DNA of 64,000 bases from Epiperipatus broadwayi (Eukaryota; Onychophora; Udeonychophora; Euonychophora; Peripatidae), in contig JAQFVV010000180.1 in the NCBI GenBank assembly GCA_028023455.1, positions 2,294,001 through 2,358,000 on the forward strand, given 5' to 3'. The position numbers were made by a program, and so were the translations under genes. Position 1 is the stretch's first letter. Each line of letters begins with the position of its first letter. Positions 12,572 through 24,950 of the stretch are shown here, in pieces. The notes beneath the pieces are model-generated. The model did no database searches. It saw nothing but the letters and a program-made list of their open reading frames with translations, and was not told the origin of the DNA.

Positions 12572-13040
12572 CAGGTATGCCCAACCTTTAAGAACTTAAG
12601 AGCTATTTTTTATTTTCCAAATAAATGGCCATAGACTAAATGAGATAAAAAAAATGAAACAATTTATAAATGAACTAAACAAATTTAATTAAAATTTTAG
12701 ACAAATTTATTTGATATTATGATTGACATTGAATATTATTAGGATGAATATTATTAGCTATTTTTGAATAACTTGGTTCACAATTAGAAACAGCTAAGCA
12801 TAAACAGTCATTAAGATGATTTTCAGTCATATAGCTCAAATGAGAAAATGATGGTTCACATAAATATGTGGATACAAAGCATGAATGAAGTTTCGATAGT
12901 GAATAATTTTTAATGGTAATATATTTCCATATATCAAATTAATCATGTGATTTGAATCTAATGTCATTTTGTAGTTCAATTAATTGCATTTCCAAGCTAC
13001 CTTCATCCATATTAAATACTTCTGTGATTATTTACAGCTT
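12572..13040 (-). pseudogene. hAT transposase 3' end with one terminal repeat
   Basis: CAGGTATGCCCAACCTTTAAG at 12572 has the form of a hAT-type terminal inverted repeat (CAGnGnTGCCCAACCTTTT). The minus strand from about 13030 down to 12728 translates, with a stop, into a product whose middle reads STYLCEPSFSHLSYM and ends in a CLAVSNCEPSYSKIA-like block. These match the hATC dimerisation region of GTF2IRD2/ZBED-like hAT transposases (STYlCEslFS, LRiAt...P). hAT transposases cut and paste DNA. Only the carboxyl end is present, and I found no partner terminal repeat within a few kb. It is a decayed fragment of a family different from the element at 24959. Confidence 0.65.
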
Positions 13041-14191
13041 GATTTTCTATATTTATATACATATTTCATGCTAAACCAGCAATCATCAGTTGGTCCAGAT
13101 TACTATTCTCACACACATATACAATCAGTGCTCAGCTTTATATTAAGATAGCCAATCTTCATATTTTGATGGACAGGCTTCAAACTACTCCGACCCACAA
13201 CTCTTCAGCCATCCATTCCATTGAAAATCTGATGATGGAACATTCAAAGCCCACTTAATGCCTAGGTTGTCATCCTACCCATGTTAACCATTTAGTCATT
13301 CTGATGAGGGGTATTATGTATTACATCATCTTTTGATCACAGTACCAGTTATAGAGCTTATGTTCTTTGAACTTGATTTGAGCATAATGGTCAGATGTAT
13401 AACAAGAGATATATATTAGTGTTTATGGGAATCAAATGATGATATTCCAATCAGTTATCATCATCATCTTGATTGGCACAAAGAGAATACTCTTTAAAGC
13501 CCATGCACTACATTTTTAATTTAGTCTGTTAGAAGTTAAGTTTATAGTTGGCTAGTACACTAATTGTACTAAATGGCCAGAACATTGATGATGATCAACA
13601 TGTTTTAATATTCCAGCATTATTGTTTTTATTATTGTATATAATATGGATTGGCACTTAGGTTGATGAATCCAAATTAATGGTTCAATAATTGTCCCAAG
13701 CTGGCAAAGGCTAAATAGTTTGACTGGTCTCAATAAACCCATTTCAAATTAAGTCACAAGACTGACTGTTGATTTATTTTGATTGTTGGTCATTCTTGAT
13801 GATGAGTGATTATTATTTATAATGCTGGTGAAAATATGGTTCATTATAAGTTTGCTTCCTCTAAGGAGTTAACTAAGCTGATCTCTCAATGAGATCTCAT
13901 ATATCTTATTCTCGCTTATAATATATAGCATTACTTATATATTTTTTGATATCATACTTTAATATCTTACTCTATATCACTCTTACTTTAATATCTTACT
14001 TACATTTTAAATATTATAAAGTATTTTAAATTTTATATTTTTCTATATTTGTTTACTTGGGGTTAATGATGTTCTCTATAAATGTTTTCCATCACCCTAC
14101 CTTAATCCCATATCCCCATCCTGTTATAATCTATATATAATGTAAGGATACATTTAAACTGACCACATAATCATTACTACCAACAATCATC
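13041..14191. other. Spacer of mixed composition, unexplained
   Basis: From about 13080 to 13880 the sequence is less AT-rich than its surroundings and lacks long homopolymers, which hints at an old repeat or former gene. No frame gives a protein I recognise and no inverted partner is visible. Confidence 0.4.
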
Positions 14192-14334
14192 AAAAGCATA
14201 TTATTATTATTATTATTATTTTTTTAAGTGTCACAGCATTGGCCGGGACGTGAACCCGCAACCCGGGCAACTGCTTGTAAGGCAGTCGCGCTGACCTCTC
14301 GACCACCAATGCAAGACAAAAAAGCATATTATTA
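14192..14334 (-). mobile_element. tRNA-derived SINE, with target-site duplication
   Basis: Read on the minus strand, 14315 to 14226 gives a short tRNA-like body with a B-box-like segment in the GGGTTC context (rc of gaacccgcaacccggg), followed by an A-rich and (TAA)n tail at 14202-14225. The copy is flanked by a 15-bp direct repeat AAAAGCATATTATTA at 14192-14206 and 14320-14334, the signature of LINE-assisted insertion. Two more full copies (30292 and 30981) and one fragment (29678) share the body. SINEs carry an RNA polymerase III promoter and encode nothing. Confidence 0.85.
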
Positions 14335-14915
14335 ACTATATATTAATAAATTTGTGTCAAATTGTCAGTTAAAAGTATATCCTTGACAATACTAACATAT
14401 ATGTATACCAGACCCTTAAATGCTAGCAAGTAAAAATCTCAAAAAAACAAAAGAAAGAAATCATTAATGTTAAAATTATTTTTTTATTATTTATTAATCC
14501 AGCATAAAATTCTATAAAGATCAAAATGATATTAACAATAAAAGTGTGAAGTTGAAACTCATGCATCAATAAATCAAACATAAAACAATATAGAACAATT
14601 TGGTTCTTTTAAAAAAAAACAGAAGGCAAATAAATTATGTTTTCAAGAAAAGTTACTTGATAAATTCCTAAAATTAATTTATTTGTCATTTAATTATCCT
14701 CAATATTAAAGCTCATTAGCCACTATAATTGCAACTTGAGGAAGTTGATTAAAAATCCACCTTAATTCCATAAAGCTTATATTTTTAACCCAAGTTATAA
14801 GTTAGGAAAGGAAGAATCATATGAGGCTAGGAAGTGAGAAAACATCATGGGAATGGAGCTACTCATCATACAACCATGAATTTTAGATATGATTATCATT
14901 TAAAATTAACATCAT

Positions 14916-15276
14916 TAAACAGGCAAAACTCTTCATACCTTAGTGCCACCCTGTGCCAAACAGAATAATCAATGGATGCCAGAAGGCTTGTGCATAAAAT
15001 TACAATCCAGTGCCTATTCATCCAATATCCCCAAACTAGTTTCTGGCTTGTGACCTTCAGCAATGAGAAGCCTTGGATCTGAGAGCAATCCACCCCAGGT
15101 ACAGTGATCTCAGATTCAAGGTTCCTCACTGATGAAGGCCACAAGCCAGAAATTAGTTTATGGATATTTGATGAGTAGGCACTAGATGGGGATTTTATGC
15201 ACAAGCCTTTTAGCATCCATTGATTACTCTGGTTGGCACAGGGTGGCACTACGGTATGGAGAATTTTGCCTGTTTA
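14916..15276. repeat. Fold-back element with terminal AACAGGCAAAACTCT
   Basis: The two halves are inverted copies. The left reads aacaggcaaaactcttcatacc...aatcaatggatgccagaaggcttgtgc, and the right ends in the reverse complement, finishing gaattttgcctgttt. Arms are about 150 bases around a centre near 15090. Transcription would give a long hairpin. The 117-codon minus frame across it (14896-15249) is a by-product of the palindrome. Related copies occur at 23427-23690 and partly at 29277-29392. It looks like a MITE-type non-autonomous element; I could not fix a target duplication, and the similarity may extend outwards to about 14870 and 15345. Confidence 0.7.
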
Positions 15277-16990
15277 GTAACAGTTGTGTGCTAGAATAAG
15301 AGATGATGATCATGTGATGTTTAGTGGTTTAAAATTAACATCCATGATGACCATGCTAACAAAAAGATCTACAATGTGCTACAGTCAAGTTAAGAAATTC
15401 TCTCGAGCACAGGAAATATAGTTTATAAAAAAAGTCACCACCATGAAGATCCAAATGGCAAGTGAATACCATCAGATTAACTACCATCCAATTAATGCAA
15501 AGGAATTTTCCTAAAAGAAAAGATATTCAGGCATTCTCCAACATGAATGATAATATTTTGAAGCCAGACTACACTGGATTAATATCTCATGTTATGTTTT
15601 ATAATTTTTTTATTATTTTTCTTGTTAAATTGATTTCTTTCTTTTGAAAGAGAGAGTCAATCCATCCAATCATCAATATATCTATGGGAAGGGGGAATCA
15701 ACAATTATAATATTAAATTTTTACTTAATAATAAAATATAGGTACAGACTCATGAACTTGATTGCTAATAAATGCACTAATTTACTGACTTGAAAGGTGA
15801 GACTGTTCTTATATAATATTAAGCACTCACAGCTTGACAATTACAATTAGTTGATGTTATATATGTTTTTGTTCAATTAATTTTAATTACTAATTATTTG
15901 TTATTTGGAATGTATGAGTAAACCCTTGAATGATTGGTCTGTTCTATCATAGATCTGTATGACACTAGAATAGTAGGGGGCTCAGAATATAAAGCAACTT
16001 TCAACAGATCCCAAAATATAGATAGACAGAGTAGACATTAATGATCAAATGATTTTATAGAATTTTAATTAGCAAAGAGTTAATTGTTAAAATATAGTTT
16101 TGTTTTTGATGAAAATTTGAGATTGTTAAATTGGAATGGGGAATGACTATCCTTCATGGGGATCAAAGGTATGGGTTAGTAAATAGTTAATGAATACAAA
16201 CAAAGAATGACCATGGCCGTACAATTATTAAATAAAGCAAACACAATATTTTTGTTATAAAATAATCATGAATGGAAACTATTATCAAAATTAATTTGTT
16301 AAACATTATATCTTAAATTAAATTTTTTTTCGTTTTATTTGTCTTTTATTACAATTAATCGCATGATACACACATCCAATGCACATGACAGTTATGAAAT
16401 AATCATACCTTAAAATAGAGTACATGTACATTCTCCCTTAGTTTGAATTCTGTGGCATAATGAGGATCCAGAAGAGGTCAAGTAAGGGAAGTTATGACAG
16501 TGAACTCCATCCCACTCAATCATTATTCATCATGGGACCACTTCATGAAACATAGATAAATGATCAAATAACTGACTTGTCTTATAATATTTAATGCTTT
16601 ACCTGGAAGACCCAATGGGAATCCATAGTTAAATACACCTCCCAAGGAGAATAGTTCATTCCGTTACATGTGCCAAGAAATTTGTGGGCTCTTAAATAAG
16701 AGCATGGCAGTATCAATTTCATCCCGTCACATATAGCATGGCAAATTGATGGATATGAAACACAGTACATCCCATTATATATGGTGTCCAAAGATTGGGT
16801 TATTTTGTTCTCTTATTGCACATTTCCAATTTATTGCATATGACAATCCCATTACAATATATATTGGACAAAAGTGTTCATGAATGAATTACAATAAATA
16901 TAGAGATGCGATATTTATACATGTTGACAAAATGAGTGTCGAACATAATTACAATTGTAAATTTAAATATACACATTCTCTACTTTCCTT

Positions 16991-17027
<37 letters not shown>

Positions 17028-18282
17028 CACACAGTAATACCTGCATGTAAAGTAGAACATTACTCAATTATTTATCACTTAATGTTTAAAAACACATTAG
17101 ATACGTAGTATATTTTATTATGGAAATGAAGCATAAGAAATAAAACAGAAGCATTTTTACCATTATTTTTTATAGAAAAAATTTTTTGATGTAAAATCTG
17201 GGCATGAAAGATATCACAAAATTCTACTTATAAAAAGAAATATATAATAAAACACATGCAATCTAAGAATTAATTAATGAAAAACAAATATTGTATAATT
17301 CCAAGTTTGACTGAGACATACATTATATTTTATTATATTTAAATTATCTCCCTATATTGCATTTATAAAAATAGAAATGTGATTCATATTTTCGAATCTG
17401 CCAATCTTATTCCAGTAAAAGCAATTCTTCATTTACCTGTGAATAATTTTAAACTTAATTACTGTTGAATTAATATATTGAAAATATGTCTGATAAATGT
17501 ACTATTTCAAATATTATGAAATATATATTTATCATCATGGATGTAAGTATGTTGATATTTTTTATTATTTATGATATTTGCATTTATATGTATAATTTTG
17601 TTAGAATATAGCATTTTTTATAATAAGTTTTTGCATATACTTTTCATTGTGTTTATTTAAATAAAATTGCTTTATAAATGCAATATTAATATCAGTTATA
17701 ATTTCCTTTAATATAAATAATTATATACTATTATGAATTGAATTGGTAAATATATGCATGGATTATATTTATATTTTGTAAAAAAGCATTTAAAATCTGA
17801 ATAAATATCTTAGTATTATGGGTTGCATCTAGGTTAATAGAAAAAAAAAGATCTTTGACATACTATTATATGTTTCCAAATGTAAATCAGTTTAGTGAAT
17901 GAACATCATCTAAAGGAAGTCATAACAGAACAGTGTTCTTATCTGATTAATAATAAAAACATAAATATCAGATTTATAATAGAATTTGTCTTAGAGTTAA
18001 ATATTTTTACTATAAGAAAATGATAAAAATATCAATTTCAATCATTTACATCTAATAAATAGCAAGTGACAAATATCCTATTTACATGTTAATTTAATTT
18101 CAAGAAGCCTATAGAATTAAATTTTTATTGGTTGTTCACTATGTTTTAGGTATCAACTTTCATTGCGTCATTAAAATATGCTTATTTATATATTTAAAAT
18201 AACAAAAGTTGACAATATTAAGTTACATATATTGCATAAAATTATGGAATAATGTGCAGCACATTTAATGAATAAGAACAAT
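15277..18282. other. AT-rich spacer, no gene seen
   Basis: No protein or RNA gene recognised. The sequence at 16380-16800 is somewhat less AT-rich and may be an old repeat. The one clear structure is the microsatellite at 16990. Confidence 0.5.
16990..17035. repeat. (AC)n-(AT)n compound microsatellite
   Basis: About 19 bases of AC repeat run directly into an AT repeat and back into ACAC. Confidence 0.95.
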
Positions 18283-19516
18283 AAATTAAAAATCCTTCTT
18301 TTTCTTTTCAAAACCTTTATTTTCTTATCTCAATACTGAACTCCAACGTTTCAACTGTTTTTATGTTCTGAAGAAAAATTATTTATAAAAGAAATTTGTC
18401 ATATAAAAGAGGAAGGTATCAAAAATAATTATCCAGTTAAAGTTATTGATAAATTATGTAATAAAAAAAAGAATAATAATGAGAAACAATAGAAAAGATG
18501 TAAATAATTTTATATATAATAGTTATAATGTTTCTAGAGATACTTTTATGAAGATTAAAAAGATGATAAAAAGTATAAATAATAAATACAAGGGGGGAAA
18601 GTAGGTTAATTATTAAACCAGTATATAAAAAGAAATTAAATTTAGGAAATTTAATTAATGATACAAAAAATATAGAAACTGACAAAATGAATGGAATTTA
18701 TTTTATTGAATGTTTAAATTGTAAGAGGGAGGGGGAAAAGATTCATATATTGGTACTACAAAGAATACGTTAAAAACTAGACTTAGACAATATTTATATG
18801 ACAAAAATTCAAATATTTACATACATTGTAAAGTTTTAGGTCATAAAGAATTTAATATTAAAATGTTGGAAAGGGTTAAAAATTACAGGGAAAGGATGGT
18901 AAAATTTTTTTATATAAAAAAAATATAATCCTACTCTAAATAGAATTAATGGAGTAGATAAGGAATCTAAAATAATGTATAATTAAAGTGAATGTTTAAT
19001 GGGTTTAGGTAAAATGTTAAAAGGTTTTTTTTTTTTATTAAAAAAAGAGAAAAAAGATGTTTATATTTGTTTTCTATTCATTTAAAGCTATAGTTTAGTA
19101 ATGTAGTTTTGAGATAGTTTTAGATAAGGTTTAAAAAGGGGGAAGTTATTTGAAATTAAGGTTGGTTTTTAAATTTGTATAAAAAGTTTCTTGGATGATT
19201 TTAAGACAGATTTGTAATTAAATAATGTAAAAGAAAGAGTAATAAAATATAGCAGTGGGAGAGAGATGTAAGTAAAATATAATTATATATGTTTAATATG
19301 TTTGTTACTGTTTATGTTAATGTAAGATGAATGTATTTATGTAATTGAAGCTTATTTATAAATATGTATTTCATATTGTCATTGCAGATCCCTGAAAATG
19401 ACTGTATGAAGATAAAAACAGTTGAAACGTTGGAGTTTTGTATTATATAAATATGTTCAGTATTGAGATAAGAAAATAAAGTTTTTGAAAAGAAAAAGGA
19501 GAAGGATTTTTAATTT
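18283..19516 (+). mobile_element. Penelope-like element remnant 1 with inverted ends
   Basis: About 100 bases at each end are inverted copies of each other (18283-18385 against 19395-19516), sharing AACTCCAACGTTTCAACTG and its complement. Between them, on the plus strand, lies a decayed GIY-YIG endonuclease (separate entry). Penelope-like elements carry terminal repeats that are often found inverted in genomic copies, and those repeats can contain a hammerhead ribozyme. Here the right arm contains CTGTATGAAGA...CAGTTGAAACGTTGG, which resembles the CTGATGA...GAAAC core with the first block damaged. The reverse transcriptase is missing, so this is a truncated copy. Confidence 0.7.
18600..18960 (+). 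pseudogene. GIY-YIG endonuclease of a Penelope-like element
   Basis: The GIY-YIG nuclease nicks target DNA for a Penelope-like retroelement. The GIY tripeptide is at 18693-18701, followed by FIEC and LNC, the C-x2-C insertion characteristic of the Penelope version. YIG lies at 18746-18754 in a different frame, so a frameshift separates the two. After YIG comes TTKNTLKTRLRQYLYDK, then GHKEFNIKMLERV, matching the family pattern (YIGxTxxxLxxRlxxH, then GHxidfxxvkil). A stop is met near 18930. The opposite strand has an 80-codon open frame (18443-18685) with no recognisable content. I am fairly sure of the family; the protein is not functional. Confidence 0.72.
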
Positions 19517-21511
19517 GTTGATATTATTGTAGAACATATATATTTTAAAAGAAAAAGTGGATGTACATTTACTATATTATTATATGTGATTAATGAATAA
19601 GCTGATATTGTATGCACAAATGCATTAAACATTTGAAGTGAAATAACAAACTAATGGTTGACACTAAATAGAAATAAATGTTAAAGTAAAATCTAAATAC
19701 ACATAAATATTAATTTTGCAATAATATTTTCAATATTGTTGAAATATGGTAATTTTATAAATTAAATTCAAGCACTTTCACTACAAATAAATTATTTTTA
19801 TTTTGACCAAAGCCATGTTTTTTTTTTAACGTAATGAAAGAAAATTAATTTTATGAAAACAAAATTTTTTAATGGAACATAAAATTTAATTTTATGAAAT
19901 CAAAGGGTATATTCTATAAATATGCAATTATAAAATTTGTTTATAATAGATTTATACATTAGAATGAGGAAAATGTTAATGAAAACATTATTGTTGAACT
20001 TGTTTTATTTAAGAAACACATGACAAATAAAAATTTAAAAAATTCCTTGATATTTGTTCTTTACAATTAAAATTTTTAAATATGCTATAATCTCTAGGAC
20101 AGCTTAACAAAACAAACATTACTCTGCAGTAAACAATGCAATTGCCAATAATGACCTTGTATATGAAGTTTGATTCTTTCAGAAAGATATATAAAACTGA
20201 TCTTCATTGGATTAGTGGAGATTGTTATATGTGAAAGGTGAAATAAATTTTATTAGCATTAATAATATGCGTAGTGCAGATAAAATAATCTACTTTGGGA
20301 ATAAAAGTTATCTGGCAGTGATATATATAGTAGTCTATTATTTTAAAAAGTTAAATTTATTGTTATTGGAATTACAAAAATAATCTTTTATGTGTTTAAA
20401 CATTAAAATAATTAACTTGTTTAATAATTTGATCAACAACAGCAAACTAATGTAATAATTTACACATTTTCTAAAGTATAAGAAGAAAAACAAGCATTCA
20501 GATAATGAAAATCTAAAGGATAAAATAAAAAACCGTTGGTAGTTTTTTCTAATTACTGTATATACTTTTTTAAAATAGGAAAACTTTATTATGTCTATTG
20601 ATCAAATTCATAGTCCTAAATTTGTTTTGCTTTAATGATTCATTTTTGAAAATAACAAATAAATGAAAATTCTAAAAATATTAAAATAATTATCAATATT
20701 TTGTGTTACAAAATTACTCATCACACACGCCTTAGAATATTGTCATCTACTATCCCATAAATACATAATTTAAAAGCATGAGTAGTCCATTTCCGTTTAG
20801 AACCTGTTTTTTAAATAATCCAACAATTACTGACTTTTTAAAATTACATCTCAAAATTATTATGAGTCTGATTTTAAATTGGTATATTACTTGCACATAT
20901 TTAGTTTACATAACACAAGGAAGAAAGTTTCTCATTTTTAACTACCTGTGACACTAATCTTATATGTTTGTATATATATATAATAATTAATCATATAGAA
21001 ATTTATATATTTTTTAATACTTACACCTCACAAACATACTAGAAAATTGATATGCACTTTCCTGTCAATAAATGTTTTAAAAGCATAGCGGGGCCACCAT
21101 AGCATAGAGCCTATGCTTTAAATAAACTAACACTGTGCATGCCTATGTTATTATTTAAACATATTATGAGACTGATTCTGAGATTGACATAAAAATTCAG
21201 CTTATATATTATATGTTACAATTTTTCATTTTTAATTATGTTTGATATTGAAAACTATTACTTTGTGTACATGTAATCCCGAAGAATGTATTGATATTTA
21301 AACTGAACATGTGCTAGTAATATGCTAATTTAGAAATAAGGCACATATTAAGTTCCAGAATTAATTTTTCATAGTAAATAATTGTTGGTTTATATAAAAT
21401 ATATGCGCTACACAAATGTGAACCAATAATGTTGTTAATTTTCTAATGCATGTGTGATAATGAATTTCCTTCCATATATATATAATATTTAACTAGTATA
21501 TTGTCTATATG
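19517..21511. other. AT-rich spacer, no gene seen
   Basis: No recognisable coding, RNA or paired-repeat structure over about 2 kb. Confidence 0.55.
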
Positions 21512-21716
21512 TAAATTAGAAGGATTTTAAACTCAGACATTCAAGCTTCCTACAGCTATCCACTCCATCTTATACAACTGATACATATAAAAAAATAATG
21601 ATAGTGGACATCATTTATCTTTTTCACAGGTATGTAATTATCTGTATCAATTATATAAGATGGAATGGATAACTATAGGTAGCCTGAAAGTCTGAGTTCA
21701 AATCTTTTCTAATATA
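21512..21716. repeat. Imperfect inverted repeat, about 200 bp
   Basis: Left arm: attagaaggattttaaactcagacattcaagcttcctacagctatccattccatcttat-like. Right arm: ataagatggaatggataactataggtagcctgaaagtctgagttcaaatc. The arms are about 85 bases with a short AT-rich loop (about 21590-21640). It could be a small MITE or a hairpin locus. No target duplication is evident. Confidence 0.65.
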
Positions 21717-21822
21717 TGTATTAAAAGTATAAAGCTAAATGAATCAATAAATAATCAAAATTATCCCAAATTCACAACTCAACCAGACTAGCCAAAAAAC
21801 AAAGCAACAACTTTAAAACACT

Positions 21823-21860
21823 ACCAATGGTTTCACTGCTACAAGAAGACTTCTCAAGTG
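21823..21860 (-). ncRNA. Hammerhead-ribozyme-like motif, left arm
   Basis: Read on the minus strand: CACTTGAGAAGTCTTC-TTGTA-GCAGTGAAACCATTGG. This has the layout of the short hammerhead ribozymes of Penelope-like elements: a degraded CUGAUGA block, a small stem II (TCT/C with a TTGTA loop and GCAG), then GAAAC. The GAAAC block is intact here, but the first core block reads CTTGAGA, so self-cleavage is unlikely. Confidence 0.4.
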
Positions 21861-22452
21861 TAAAAAACTACAAAATAACATTTAAACTAAATATTATCCA
21901 AAATTCCACTTACTTTCCATACACCTTTAATATTAAAAGAAATTTTAAATAAGTTAATTGCTTCAGAATCATACTTTTTTTTAATAACAACGATTCTTTA
22001 ATTCTTCATTTTTTATTCAATTTACTCTCAAAGAAGACAATTTTAGCTTCATCAAAATTAATAGTATTGCTGTATCTTTTTCACATATATATAAAGCAGA
22101 AGTAAGATATTTATTTTTAATCCTACTTTTATATAAACTACTCTGATCTAGTCAGAGTAGTTTGAACTTAAATAAAAGAATAAAAGTAGGGTTAGAAATA
22201 AATATTAGTTCTGCTTTATATATCCATGAAAAAGATACAGGTAACACTATTAATTTTGATGAAGCTAAGATTGTCTTCTTTGAGAGAAATAGAATAAAAA
22301 ATGAAGAATTAAAGAATCTTTATTACTAAAAATTTATGATTCTCAAGCAATTAACCTATTTAAAACTTCTTTTAATATTAAAAATGTATAGGAAATAAGT
22401 TGAATTGTGAGTAATGTTTAGTTTAAATATGTTGTTATTTTATAGTTATTTA

Positions 22453-22488
22453 CACTTGAGAAGTCTGCTTGTAGCAGTGACAATTGGT
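22453..22488 (+). ncRNA. Hammerhead-ribozyme-like motif, right arm
   Basis: Mirror copy of the left-arm motif: cacttgagaagtctgc-ttgta-gcagtgacaattgg. Stem II (TCTGC/GCAG with a TTGTA loop) pairs better than in the left arm, but GAAAC has become GACAA. The two arms preserve different parts of the core, which supports a shared ancestral ribozyme. Activity is not expected. Confidence 0.4.
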
Positions 22489-22535
22489 AGTGTTTTAGAG
22501 TTTATTTCTAGTCTGGTTGAGTTTTGAAATTGAAG

Positions 22536-23426
22536 TAATTTTGTTTATATATATATATATATGTTATTTATTGTAATATATATGGAAGTTAATCAACTTT
22601 CACACATGCACTCTTTTAATATAAATTGACAAGCACTCACCCATAAGAAAAGATTTAAAAGAATAATGTAAATTCACTTTTCAGCCAAGTTTATCTCTCT
22701 ATATATAGAGCTTGCAAAATAAGCCCTTAACAAGCTTTGAGAATATCCTCAACCCCAGACTGGTTTCTGTTTCTGGCATCATCAGTGAGGTGCCAGAATA
22801 TTCAGCATTAGATTGAAAATACTAGGACAAGCTCAGCACTTTATCTAATGTATAACTATTGAGTAGAAAATCTGAAATTGTCAGACATCCATATGTCTTT
22901 CAATCTAGCTATCTAACTCAAATAGCCATATGGGACTGAACTAAGTTCAGATACACCATATATTAATAGCTTTAGCAATATAAAATCGCCAAAGCCTTAA
23001 TAGCGAAAAATAAAATGATAAAAAATAGTCAGAGGTCACATGACATAATTTAATAAAGCTCGTTTTTACAAATGTTATATATATATGCTCAATTTATAAC
23101 ATTTGGATTCTGTGAATATAATAGATAAATAATCTGTAATCTGAATATGGATGGATACATCCATTGCAATGATTAATATGAAAAAAAAAATTGTTAAAAG
23201 AAATATTTATATTATGTTTTCTTATCAAATATTAATGATTTTGGATCACAAGAATAATAATTATCTGACTTGAAAATATATTTTTTATTTTATTTTGTGG
23301 AATTGTGGAACCAAGAAAAAGAATTTCATACAGAAAAATATTCGCAATCAAATTTTAATAATTTACAAAAACACATTTATTGAAAGCTAAACATTAATTA
23401 TTTATATGATATATAAACAACATAAT
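22536..23426. other. Spacer with a fragment of the fold-back family
   Basis: AT-rich except 22720-22800, where ccagactggtttctg...ggcatcatcagtgagg resembles the centre of the fold-back element at 15040-15075. No gene seen. Confidence 0.4.
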
Positions 23427-23690
23427 TTGAAAATCACATGATAACCATTTGTTATGCTTGCTCTTAACTGTTATTAAAACAGGCAAAACTCTATATATTG
23501 TTTCTCAGAGCAAGCCAGAGTAATCAATAGATGCCACTAGTCTGGAGATATTGGATGTGTAGGCCCTAGATAAGGATTTTATGCACAAGCCTTCTGGAAT
23601 CCATTGATTACTCTGGCTTGCATTGAGTGGAAATACATATAGAGAGTTTGGCCTGTTTTAAATTTGAAAATCATGGCCACAAGATGTGCT
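23427..23690. repeat. Fold-back element, second copy of the 14916 family
   Basis: It starts ttaaaacaggcaaaactctatat and ends agagagtttggcctgttttaaat. The interior includes gattttatgcacaagccttctgg and tccattgattactctggcttgc, shared with 14916-15276. The arms are shorter (about 90 bases), so this is an internally deleted copy. Outer flanks (gaaaatcacatgat / gaaaatcatggcc) may extend the inverted repeat. Confidence 0.7.
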
Positions 23691-24950
23691 ATTATATTTG
23701 ATTCTGAAGAATTAGTAAATACAGAACAACTTTATTTAAAGCTTATCACCTAATTTAGTTTTAGATTGCTAAAATAAATTCCAGAACTATAAATTATTAT
23801 AAGCAATCACTAGGACATTTAGTTAACACATTACAATTTATTTGAGCTAAAACAGGGCATTAAACAAACATTTAATGCAATGAAACAATAATAATTACAA
23901 TGGGGCTACCTTGCACTATAAGCTGAAACATTTTCCTAAATATTCTATAGTCAGGTACTTACTATGATATTTTACTATTAATGAAATATTAATAACAAAA
24001 TAAATAAAATTAAATTCAATCTATTTTATTACTGCTTCTAAATTAGATAGCTTATATGATAATGATAACTTCATCATTAAATCACAAATGATTATTGTCT
24101 AGCACTGTTAATAGTAAAAGGTAAATGGTAAATAGAAAGCATTCATCAGAAATCATACATACACTGATATTTAATTTTATTTAATGTCCACACAATAATA
24201 TTAAAATTTTAATTTTCAAGAGACTTACAAACCCCTCGGCAAATTTCTCCATATGATGCATATAAAATAACATTGTGTCTGTGTATTCCCATCATTCTAT
24301 GGTTTAAACTAAGCAATTAAATTATTAGATCCTGTGGATTTGCTTGTAGAGTATTGGCAAAGCACAATAGCACAATACAGATATTGTCATAATCAACCAA
24401 AGCTCTGAAAATTATTAAGTGCACCTGAGGAGATGACTAGCTCAACAATTAGCTTATCATTGCCATAACTTTCATAAATACAATGATCTACACCTTCAAT
24501 AGTGGAAAATTTAATCTTTCAAATGGCACATGAAGGATAATATATTGAAAATGAGCTCCTCAGAGCAAGACAATATGACTATAATAATGGTGGCTTCCAA
24601 GGCCTATCTCTCAGATATAAATGTAGTAGTGGGTGCAGTCTCACCATCTAAAGAAAAAGGGGTAAATGCACCAAAGACAAAATGATCCTCTCCATGGGAT
24701 TTAGCTATCTAAGCTATACATTAAAATATTCTGAAAAACATGAAAGCATTGTCCTCTCATGGCAAATACATGTAATAATGGGAGAGCATCTCCATCCCAC
24801 ACACATAATAAAAAGCACACTATCTAATAAAATCTAAAGCTATAAAGCATAGTCTAATTCTAATAATGGCAAGATACAAATTTATCACTAATAAAAAAAA
24901 CTGATAGCTAATATCAACACTAAACTCCACATATCAAACAATATCTGAAA
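23691..24950. other. AT-rich spacer, no gene seen
   Basis: No coding or RNA content recognised. The part from 24540 to 24850 has fewer homopolymers and could be an unrecognised old repeat. Confidence 0.45.

Larger units (their letters stand above)
21765..22535. mobile_element. Penelope-like element remnant 2, a large palindrome
   Basis: Two arms of about 380 bases are inverted copies that meet at the perfect palindrome ACTCTGA-TCTAG-TCAGAGT (22140-22158). Each arm carries the same cargo. On the plus strand the right arm reads ALYIHEKDTGNTINFDEAKI then VFFERNRIKNEELKNLY (about 22200-22325), which fits the C-terminal half of a Penelope GIY-YIG domain (xHxxxTGHxidfdxxkil...ErxrxkRxlxEal). Outside it lies a hammerhead-like motif. 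The head-to-head arrangement of two 3' ends resembles the inverted duplications known for Penelope insertions. Stops and indels show that it is inactive. Confidence 0.65.

Noticed and set aside
14896-15249. 117-codon minus-strand reading frame
   Set aside because: It spans both arms of the fold-back element, so its openness is a product of the palindrome; no protein motif is visible.
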